Source: Planctomycetota bacterium (GTDB taxonomy: Bacteria > Planctomycetota > PUPC01 > DSUN01). Taken from it: a stretch of 64,000 bases of DNA. Below, in pieces: positions 57,795 through 64,000 of this stretch (position 1 is the first letter of the stretch; every line of letters begins with the position of its first letter). The stretch spans positions 58,293-122,292 of the forward strand of contig DAOOIT010000009.1 in NCBI GenBank assembly GCA_035384565.1, given 5' to 3'. The notes beneath the pieces are model-generated. The model ran no database searches, was not told where the DNA came from, and was given only the letters and a program-made list of their open reading frames with translations. A program made the translations under genes and the position numbers.

Positions 57795-59351
57795 TCACCA
57801 GGGATTGGCGGGCGCCATGTCCCAGGCGTCGAGCGATGGGACCGTGGCCCCGCCGCCGCGGCTGAAGAGGGCCACGCCGCGCGCGTCGGGGCGGGTCGGG
57901 TAGATGGTACGAGCGATCGCCTGTCGGCCGTTGGCGAAGGCTTCGACGAGCGACTTGTCTACGAAGACGCGCAGCCGGAGCGGTTCGCCGGGCTTCAGCT
58001 CGAAGGGGCCGCCCTCGATCACCTTCGGTCCTTCGCCCAGGCTCGAACGTGTGGTGTCAACTCTCAGCTTCTTCTCGACGGCGTCGTAGAACACCGCCGT
58101 CTGCTCCTGGCCGTCGGGCGAGCAGCAGACTTTGACGCCGCACTGCGCGGCGCCGCTGGGCATCATTTCGATGTTCAGCTCGAGGCTGTTGCCCGCCACG
58201 TCCCGGAGCGGCAGCTCACCGTCGGCGGGGATGCGGAGGTTCTCTTGTTTCCTCGGGTTGTAGCGGAGGAGAGCGAGTTCCTCGGGCGGGGCGATGCGGA
58301 GCGTCTTGTCGTCGCCAAGGGAGAGGACGCGCGGGAGGCTCATCGTGCCCGACCAGCCGCTGGCGGCCTGCGTCTCGCGCGTGCGCCCGTCGAAGACCCA
58401 GGCCCACATGAGCCGGCGGCCCCGGGCGTCCACCAGGCTCTCGGGTGCGAAGAAGTGGTTGTCCACCCACGTCATGCGCCCGTGGGTCTCGGGCGTGAAG
58501 CGGTCGTTCTCATAGCGCCCGAGGTAGTACTGGCAGCCGAGGTTGTGGCTGATGAAGAGGAGCATGTGCCGGTCGCCGAGGGGGAAGAAGTCGGGGCACA
58601 TGTTGTCCTCGTCGGCCCGCGTCCACTTGCGGTCGCTCTGGTAGAACGGGTGCAGGTAGGTCCACCGCACGAGGTCGTCGGAGACGAAGAGGTAGAGCGT
58701 GTCGCCCTGGTGCTGGGGCATCTTCTGCTTCAGGCCGAACTCGCGGAGGACGAGCAGGTTGCCGGTGAGCAGGTAGTAGCGGCCGTTGTGGCGCCAGATG
58801 GCCGAGGGGTCGGCGGCGCCGTAGACCGTGCCGTCGGGCTGCACGGTGAGGCCGTGAGCGGTCTCGCGGATGACGGGGTTGTGTGGGCTCTTGGTCCAGC
58901 GGTCGAGGTCGTCGTCGGTGCTCGTGGCGATGCAGATGCCGCCTGGGCTGCCGAGGCCCCAGTAGGTGATCGTGGGCACGCCGTTCGCGTCCACGAACGC
59001 GCCGCCGCTGAAGATGCCCTTGTCGGCGCCGCCGGGCTCGAGGGCGAGCGGGTGGTGGCGCCAGTGAAGAAGGTCGGTGCTGGAGATGTGCGCCCAGCAG
59101 TGGCCCTTCTCGGTCTGCACGATGTACATGAGATGGTAGCGGCCCTTCCAGAAGAGCGCGCCGTTGGGGTCGAAGGGGCCGCAGAGCCCCTCGGGCGTGA
59201 CGATGTGGTATCCCGGGCGATAGGGGTTGGCTTGGAGTTTCGCCCGAAGCTCCCGGGTGCTCTGGATCAGCCTGTTCACGTCGCCGGCCTCGACGTCGGC
59301 CATGCACAACGCTCCTAGAAGGGCCACGAACACGCGCCTGCGGTGCGACAT
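57795..59351 (-). CDS. Secreted GH32-like five-bladed-propeller protein lacking the usual acid/base Glu
   Basis: 518 aa. Signal peptide MSHRRRVFVALLGALCMADVEA, then a GH32 propeller: nucleophile motif FDPNGALFWKGRYHLMYI (about 58-75), SSTDLLHWRHHPLAL, FSGGAFVDANG, DDLDRWTKSPHNPVI, ADPSAIW for the usual RDP, CPDFFPLGDRHMLLF (about 250), SGTMSLPRVLSL and a C-terminal beta-sandwich with FVDKSLVEAFANGRQ, typical of GH32. In GH32 the third motif reads ECPDFF and its Glu is the acid/base; here it is MCPDFF. The nucleophile Asp is kept. Activity is thus altered or lost. The start is chosen at the ATG after a 9-bp repeat. Confidence 0.82.
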   Translation of the reverse strand: MSHRRRVFVALLGALCMADVEAGDVNRLIQSTRELRAKLQANPYRPGYHIVTPEGLCGPFDPNGALFWKGRYHLMYIVQTEKGHCWAHISSTDLLHWRHHPLALEPGGADKGIFSGGAFVDANGVPTITYWGLGSPGGICIATSTDDDLDRWTKSPHNPVIRETAHGLTVQPDGTVYGAADPSAIWRHNGRYYLLTGNLLVLREFGLKQKMPQHQGDTLYLFVSDDLVRWTYLHPFYQSDRKWTRADEDNMCPDFFPLGDRHMLLFISHNLGCQYYLGRYENDRFTPETHGRMTWVDNHFFAPESLVDARGRRLMWAWVFDGRTRETQAASGWSGTMSLPRVLSLGDDKTLRIAPPEELALLRYNPRKQENLRIPADGELPLRDVAGNSLELNIEMMPSGAAQCGVKVCCSPDGQEQTAVFYDAVEKKLRVDTTRSSLGEGPKVIEGGPFELKPGEPLRLRVFVDKSLVEAFANGRQAIARTIYPTRPDARGVALFSRGGGATVPSLDAWDMAPANPW

Positions 59352-59362
59352 CGGTACTCTTT

Positions 59363-59432
59363 TCTCGTCCACATTGTCCATCGTGTCCATCCTGTCTTTG
59401 GGCGATGGACAGAATGGACAGGATGGACACGG
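59363..59432. repeat. Inverted 9-bp-period repeat between the GH32-like genes
   Basis: TGTCCATCCTGTC (59384-59396) and GACAGGATGGACA (59415-59427) are perfect 13-bp reverse complements, part of longer runs of ATGGACAGN-like units on both sides. It may form a hairpin that separates expression of the two genes. Confidence 0.8.
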
Positions 59433-59444
59433 AGGGCGATCGGC

Positions 59445-61640
59445 TCACCAGGCATTCGTCGCGGCCATCTCCCAGATGTCGAGCGAGCGGACCTTCGCCC
59501 TGCCGCCCAGGCTGAACAGCGCCACGCCCAGAGCGTCGGTGCGGCTGGGGTAGATGCGCTGGGTCACGCACTGCCGGCCGTTGGCGAAGACCTCGACAAT
59601 CGAGCGGTCGAGGAAGACGCGCAGCTTGAGCGCCTCGCCCTCGCGCAACTCGAGGGGGGCCTCCTGGACGCGTTCATCGGAGCCGTCGGTGACATTGAAG
59701 GGACTCGGCCAGCCGTAGCGCACGTCCGCGCTGAGGCTTGACCTGGCGACATCGAGGCGGAGCGTCCTCGCGGCCGGGTCGAATGCGATGAGGGTTTCCT
59801 CTTCGCCCGCGGGCGAGCGACGCACTTTGAGCCCGACCTGTTTCGCCGCGCCCGGCTCGATCTCCAGGGCAATCTCGAGGCAATCGCCCTTCGCATCGTC
59901 CAGCGGGCTGTCGCCGTCGAGCGCCAGGTTCTCGCGGTGGCGGGGGTTCATCCGCAGCCGCTCAAGCTCGGCGATGGGCTCGATGCGCAGCGTCTTGTCG
60001 TCGGCCAGCGAGAGGACGCGCGGCAGGCTCATCACGCCGCCCCAGCCGGCGGCGCTCTGGGCGGCGGGGGTCCGCGCCTCGCACACCCAGCCCCACAGGA
60101 TGCGGCGGCCCTGGGCATCGAGCAGCGTCTCGGGCGCGAAGAACCGCCCGCCCGTCCACGTCATCATCCCGTGGCTCTCGGGCGCGAACTTCTCCTTCTC
60201 CCACCGTCCGATGCAGTACTGCACGCCCATGTCGTGCGCGATGAAGAGGAACATGTGCCGGTCGCCCAGGGGAAAGAAGTCGGGGCACGAGGCGTCGCCG
60301 CCGTGTATCCATTTGCGGTCGGGGATGAACGGGCCCTGGAACTCCCATTTTCTCAGGTCGCTCGACTTGAAGAGCGTCGGGGTTCCGCCGCCGAAGATGG
60401 CGTAGTAGGTGTCGCCTTCGAGCCAAGCGTGGGGGTCCCAGGAGCTGTACTTGCCTTCGCCGGGCTCGCCCTTCTTCGGGATGGGCACGATGGGGTTCGA
60501 GGGCAGCTTGTCCCACTCGAGCAGGTCGTCGTCCCTGGCGATGGCGATGCAGTTGCCCACGCCGCAGCCGTGGTAGATGATGGTCGGGCGGCCCTCCTTG
60601 TTCACGAAGGCGCCGCCGCTGAAGATCCCCCGATCGCCGTGGCCGGGCACCAGGGCGAGGGGCAGTATCGTCCAGTGCAGCAGGTCGTGGCTCACAGCGT
60701 GGCCCCAGCAGTGGCCGCCGTGCTGGACGATGTACATGAGGTGATAGCGGCCCCGCCAGAAGAGGGCGCCGTTGGGGTCGAAGGGCATGCAGATGCCCTC
60801 GGGGCTGACGAAGTGGTAGCGCGGGCGATGCGGGTCGGCGAGGAGGCGCGCGCGGAGCGCGCGAGCGTCGGCGATCAGGTCGCCGCCCGCGGCGGGCGCT
60901 CGGCCGCGCCAGCTCGGCACCTCGCCGCGGGCGCTCACCAGGTAGCTGCCGCGGCCATCGAGCACCAGCTTGCCATCGGCCACCCTGGCGTTGCCGAAGA
61001 GTCTGGTGTTCGGGAACGTGCCCATCCGCTCCTCGGCCTTGCCGTCCGCGAAGGTCCACCACGCAAGGGGCTTCGGGTGCGACGCCTGGCTGGGCTTGAG
61101 CGCGGCGAGTTGCTCGGGCGTCAGGGCGACGCTGTAGATGCGGGCGTCCTCGATGGCGCCGGCGAAGCATGCGCCGTCGCCCGCCGCCACGTGCCGCAGG
61201 CCGATGACGGCGAAGCTCCGCGGCCCGAACGCCTGGGGCTGCCCGACCGTGTACTCGGCATAGCGGACGCCGTTGCGGTAGATCGCGATCCGCGTGCCCT
61301 CGTAGACCACGGCCACCTGCACGAAGGTTTTCGCGTCGGCGGTTTCGGCGGCCCAGGCATCCTGCGGGCGGTGCGTGCGGCGGAAGAAGTCGCTGCCCGC
61401 CATCCACCGGGCGGGGGCGAGTTCGCCGAAGACGACCGCGTCGAAGCGGTCATCGCCGTCCTCGAGCGTGAGCGCGCTGCCGCCCCTCTGAGTCAGGTTG
61501 GCCGGGGCGGCCCAGACGACGAGCGTCTTGTCGGCGATGTCGGGCACCTTTCTGTCCTCCGCCGCGCGGGCGGGGCAGGCGGCGCAGGCGGCCAGAGCCG
61601 CTGCGAGGGCGGCCCATCCCAAGGTTCTGCCCTGCGTCAC
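59445..61640 (-). CDS. Secreted LamG + GH32-like protein, second copy lacking the acid/base Glu
   Basis: 731 aa. Signal peptide (TQGRTLGWAALAAALAACAACPARAAE), a LamG/concanavalin-like domain (about 28-245, ending DARIYSVALTPEQLAALKP), and a GH32 propeller with FDPNGALFWRGRYHLMYI (about 286), SHDLLHWTILPLAL, FSGGAFVNKEG, WDPHAWLEG, SCPDFFPLGDRHMFLF (about 450), GGVMSLPRVLSL and a C-terminal sandwich with FLDRSIVEVFANGRQ. As in the next gene, the ECPDFF Glu is replaced (here Ser) while Asp in DPNG and in WDP is kept. GTG 61640 follows AGGAGA and overlaps the upstream stop (GTGA). Confidence 0.82.
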   Translation of the reverse strand: MTQGRTLGWAALAAALAACAACPARAAEDRKVPDIADKTLVVWAAPANLTQRGGSALTLEDGDDRFDAVVFGELAPARWMAGSDFFRRTHRPQDAWAAETADAKTFVQVAVVYEGTRIAIYRNGVRYAEYTVGQPQAFGPRSFAVIGLRHVAAGDGACFAGAIEDARIYSVALTPEQLAALKPSQASHPKPLAWWTFADGKAEERMGTFPNTRLFGNARVADGKLVLDGRGSYLVSARGEVPSWRGRAPAAGGDLIADARALRARLLADPHRPRYHFVSPEGICMPFDPNGALFWRGRYHLMYIVQHGGHCWGHAVSHDLLHWTILPLALVPGHGDRGIFSGGAFVNKEGRPTIIYHGCGVGNCIAIARDDDLLEWDKLPSNPIVPIPKKGEPGEGKYSSWDPHAWLEGDTYYAIFGGGTPTLFKSSDLRKWEFQGPFIPDRKWIHGGDASCPDFFPLGDRHMFLFIAHDMGVQYCIGRWEKEKFAPESHGMMTWTGGRFFAPETLLDAQGRRILWGWVCEARTPAAQSAAGWGGVMSLPRVLSLADDKTLRIEPIAELERLRMNPRHRENLALDGDSPLDDAKGDCLEIALEIEPGAAKQVGLKVRRSPAGEEETLIAFDPAARTLRLDVARSSLSADVRYGWPSPFNVTDGSDERVQEAPLELREGEALKLRVFLDRSIVEVFANGRQCVTQRIYPSRTDALGVALFSLGGRAKVRSLDIWEMAATNAW

Positions 61641-63715
61641 CTGGGTTCTCCTGCGGGGGCGGCAAGCCACGCCTTCAGTTCGCCGAAGGCTTGCGCCTCG
61701 CCGCCGGCCACCAGCCCGAGCCTGCCCGAGGCCGCCGCAGGCAGGCTGAAGCATTCTATCAGGATATCATCCAGGTAAACTTCCATCAACGAGCCCTTGA
61801 GCAGCAGGCGGAACCGGGCGGGCGCGCCGAAGCGCATCTCGCGGTTGACCGCCTTGTCGGCCTTGAAGCCGGCGCCGTCGCTTCGCAGCGCTCCGAGTTC
61901 CGCGGCGCCCGCGGCGTCGAGGACCACGGCGCTCCCTTGCCCGTCGCCGCACTCGATGTAGAGGCCGCGCGGCGCCTGGCTGGCCTTCGGCAACGCAAGC
62001 GTCCCCTCGAGGATCACGCCCGCCTGAACGTCGAAGACGCCGGGGATCATCGCGACCGGCTCTATGGCCGTCGGGACCCCGATTTTGATGGGCCGGCCCT
62101 TCATCTTCTCGTTGCCCCGCCACCAGCCGAGCCGCAGGGTGCCCTCGGCGTCGAGCACGGCGGCCTTGAGCGTGCCGAAGTACACCTGGCCGTCGCGCGC
62201 GATCGAGTGGTGGTTCACCAGCACGCCGTCGGGCGTGGGGAAGAAGCGCGAGAAGTACGTGTGGCCCGACAGGAGGCGCAGGTTCCGCTTTGCAGCGTGG
62301 AACGGTCCCTCGGGGCGGTCGGCGACGAGCGTGACCATGAGGCCGCCGGTGCCGAACATCATGTAGTATCGGCCGCCGAGCTTCTCGATGGCCCCGACCT
62401 CTCCCTCGCCGACACCGATGACCTTGGGCGGCTCGAGTGCGCGCCACGTCACGCCGTCGAGGCTCTCGCCGAAGCCGAACCGCCCGCCCGTCTCCCTCTT
62501 CGGCGTGGCCGTCCAGTAGCCGTACAGCCCGCCGCCGGGGCGCGGGAGGGTCCAGATGCAGTCCCATCGCCCGTTCCGCTCGTACCAGCGCTCGTCCTGC
62601 ACGAACTCCAGGTCGTTGCCCAGCCGCGTCCAGTGCACCAGGTCTTTCGATTCAGCGAAGAAGATGGTCTGCCGCGGCCCCCTCCACTCGGAGAAGTTGA
62701 GGAGGAACCTGCCGTCGCGCTCGAAGGCGGGCGATTTCCAGGTCGAGCCGGTGCCCATCCAGGTCACGCCGCGGCCCTTGGCCAGCACACGGCCGAGCTC
62801 GGTCCAGTGCACGCCGTCGGGCGAGCGGGCGAGCGAGATGTTGTCCCAGTTCCCGCGCGACTTGGCGAGATAATAGAGGTAGTAGGTGCCGTCGTGGAGG
62901 AAGAGCCACGTGTCCCACATGTTGCCCGTGCGCTTCGAGCGTGCCTTGTAGAACATCGTGTGGACCTCCGTCGGGGGCTTCTCGTCCTCCTCGGCGTCGA
63001 GGCTCAGGAGCTTCCTGTCTGTGGCCGCCCACAGGTAGCTGGCGCCGTCGAGGCGCAGGCGGCCATTGGCCACGGTTGCCCCCACGAGCTTCGCTTCGGG
63101 AAACGTGCCCATCGCATCTTTCGCGGCATCGTCCTCGAAGTGCCACCAGGCCAGGGGCTTGGGGTCGGAGGGCTTGTTCGGCCTGAGCGCGGCAAGCTGT
63201 TCGGCCGTCAGGGCCGTGTCATAGATGCGGGCGTCGTCAATCTCGCCCGCGAGGAACCCGATCTCGCCCATGCCGCCCACGTAGCGCAGCCCGATCAGCA
63301 CCATGGCGTCGGGGCCAAATGCCTGAGGGGCTGCAATCTCATACGCAGCGCACTCCTTGCCTTCGCGGAGCAGCGCAACCTGCTTGCCGCGGTAGACGAC
63401 CGCCACCTGGACGAGCGTGCCCGGGGCCGCGTCTTCGGCCGGCCAGGCCGACTGGTCGCGGTGGGTGCGGCGGAAGAAGTCGCTGCCGGGCATCCACTTG
63501 CGCGGGGCGATTTCGCCGAACACGATCGCGTCGAAGCGCTCGGCGGGGTCCATGAGCGTCAGCGCGCTGCCGCCGCGCTGGTCGAGGCCGGCCAGGCACA
63601 CCCAGGCCACGAGCGTCTTGTCGCCGATGCGCAGCGGCGCCCCCGCCTCGCCTGCCTGCGCGTGGCCGAACAGCGTCGAGGCGGCGATTGCGCACAGCGC
63701 GCTCAGGCGTCTCAT
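61637..63715 (-). CDS. Secreted LamG + GH43/GH32-like propeller protein
   Basis: 692 aa. Signal peptide (RRLSALCAIAASTLFGHAQA), a LamG-type domain (about 22-230, DARIYDTALTAEQLAALRPNKPSDPKPLAWWHF, closely like the next gene), then a propeller: GNMWDTWLFLHDGTYYLYYLAKS (about 267-290), SPDGVHWTELG, WKSPAFERDGRFLLNFSEWRG, SKDLVHWTRLG, and a C-terminal sandwich (MEVYLDDILIECFSLP). This fits clan GH-J/F-type propellers but not a specific family; catalytic acids cannot be assigned firmly. ATG 63715 is chosen since AGGAAG lies 6 nt upstream; the ATG at 63730 is part of that site. First gene of the minus-strand run that ends with kbl. Confidence 0.78.
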   Translation of the reverse strand: MRRLSALCAIAASTLFGHAQAGEAGAPLRIGDKTLVAWVCLAGLDQRGGSALTLMDPAERFDAIVFGEIAPRKWMPGSDFFRRTHRDQSAWPAEDAAPGTLVQVAVVYRGKQVALLREGKECAAYEIAAPQAFGPDAMVLIGLRYVGGMGEIGFLAGEIDDARIYDTALTAEQLAALRPNKPSDPKPLAWWHFEDDAAKDAMGTFPEAKLVGATVANGRLRLDGASYLWAATDRKLLSLDAEEDEKPPTEVHTMFYKARSKRTGNMWDTWLFLHDGTYYLYYLAKSRGNWDNISLARSPDGVHWTELGRVLAKGRGVTWMGTGSTWKSPAFERDGRFLLNFSEWRGPRQTIFFAESKDLVHWTRLGNDLEFVQDERWYERNGRWDCIWTLPRPGGGLYGYWTATPKRETGGRFGFGESLDGVTWRALEPPKVIGVGEGEVGAIEKLGGRYYMMFGTGGLMVTLVADRPEGPFHAAKRNLRLLSGHTYFSRFFPTPDGVLVNHHSIARDGQVYFGTLKAAVLDAEGTLRLGWWRGNEKMKGRPIKIGVPTAIEPVAMIPGVFDVQAGVILEGTLALPKASQAPRGLYIECGDGQGSAVVLDAAGAAELGALRSDGAGFKADKAVNREMRFGAPARFRLLLKGSLMEVYLDDILIECFSLPAAASGRLGLVAGGEAQAFGELKAWLAAPAGEPR

Positions 63716-63755
63716 GCGGAGCTTCCTCATCGGGCCTCAGAGCCATTGGGCCAGC

Positions 63756-63785
63756 AGTATAGCCCCGCGGCCTCCCCGGGCGCAA
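63756..63785 (-). promoter_or_regulatory. Putative promoter of the propeller-tdh-kbl run
   Basis: On the minus strand, TTGCGC (63785-63780), 18-bp spacer, TATACT (63761-63756). Confidence 0.55.
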
Positions 63786-63791
63786 GCGCCC

Positions 63792-63985
63792 GCCGCAAGA
63801 AGGGTGCGGGCAGGAATTGTAGGTGGCTGCGGGAGCTCCGAAGGAGCGAATGGGGTAGCCCAGGGCAACGCCCTGGGAACAAGACCGCCTCGCGGCAGCC
63901 CTGAAGGGGCGGAACAGAGAGCCTCTATCTCGCCCCTTCAGGGCTGGACCCGCGAATCCCACTCAGGCCAGGGCGTTGCCCCAAT
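63792..63985. repeat. Large REP-like palindromic repeat, copy 2
   Basis: Homologous to 24481-24757: GTGCGGGCAGGAATTGTAGG, GGAGCTCCGAAGGAGCGAA, then GGGGTAGCCCAGGGCAACGC (from 63852), the central AGCCCTGAAGGGGCG / CGCCCCTTCAGGGCT hairpin (63898-63945) and part of the right arm (CCAGGGCGTTGCCCC, 63968-63982), shortened relative to copy 1. It runs toward the window end. Confidence 0.85.
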
Positions 63986-64000
63986 CTTTGCCCACATCTT

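Noticed and set aside
63792..64000. A gene coding for PALKGRDRGSLFRPFRAA-like peptides
   Set aside because: This open frame is the REP-like palindrome itself; the same peptide appears on both strands and at 24.6 kb.

Overview
The window is high-GC bacterial chromosome, almost entirely coding, and most likely from an uncultured member of the Planctomycetota or a near relative. Evidence for that lineage is a secreted glycosidase with a planctomycete-type N-terminal LEPLEGRVLL motif, a prepilin-like GFTLLELLV protein, large OPT-like membrane proteins of the DUF6785/6784 type, a ThiD2-ThiE fusion, a SUMF1-like lipoprotein, and many secreted carbohydrate-active proteins. No rRNA, tRNA, transposase, phage gene or CRISPR array was seen. 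Candidate sigma-70-like promoters (TTGxxx, 16-18 bp spacer, TAxxxT) can be read upstream of many transcription units.

Layout. 0-7.5 kb: an ABC-2-like membrane protein, leuS, and pabB-pabC followed by a prepilin-like gene. 7.8-20.5 kb: a six-gene set arranged A-B-A'-B'-C-C', where A and A' are OPT-like polytopic proteins (A carries a carbohydrate-binding-like ectodomain), B and B' are FtsX/MacB-type permeases (B is 1717 aa with a degenerate M28 peptidase domain) and C and C' are LolD/MacB-type ATPases. This is the best candidate for an undescribed system. 20.7-26 kb: a zinc ribbon, a hypothetical gene, thiE, then a DgcN/DgcA-like D-glutamate pair split by a 780-bp block of tandem and palindromic repeats. 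26-36 kb (minus strand): a SUMF1-like lipoprotein, three paralogous secreted proteins of unknown function, a TolB-like propeller, and an SGNH-MBOAT pair typical of polysaccharide O-acetylation. 36-44 kb: a secreted HDAC-fold hydrolase, a secreted unknown, an FGGY kinase, a benzoate-CoA-ligase-like enzyme and two divergent radical SAM proteins.

44.5-53.4 kb (minus strand): a tight six-gene operon joining a GH5-like glycosidase to acyl-CoA enzymes (fused enoyl-CoA hydratase/3-hydroxyacyl-CoA dehydrogenase, a lone HgdB/BcrB-family subunit, its activator ATPase, a metallo-beta-lactamase-fold hydrolase and a KAS III). Its promoter is the exact mirror image of the promoter of a divergent GH113-like gene, and both -35 boxes lie inside one perfect palindrome. 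55.5-63.7 kb (minus strand): three secreted five-bladed-propeller glycosidase-like genes upstream of tdh and kbl (threonine catabolism). The two GH32-like members lack the usual catalytic Glu of the ECPDFF motif.

The noncoding DNA is dominated by repeats: (i) degenerate 7-bp-period repeats, often as inverted pairs, which also sit in frame inside leuS and the acyl-CoA ligase; (ii) a large REP-like palindrome in two copies; (iii) a second palindromic family in two copies; (iv) a coding palindrome inserted in frame in two neighbouring membrane-protein genes; (v) a 73-bp tandem repeat. All functional calls are from reading the sequence; no database search was possible.
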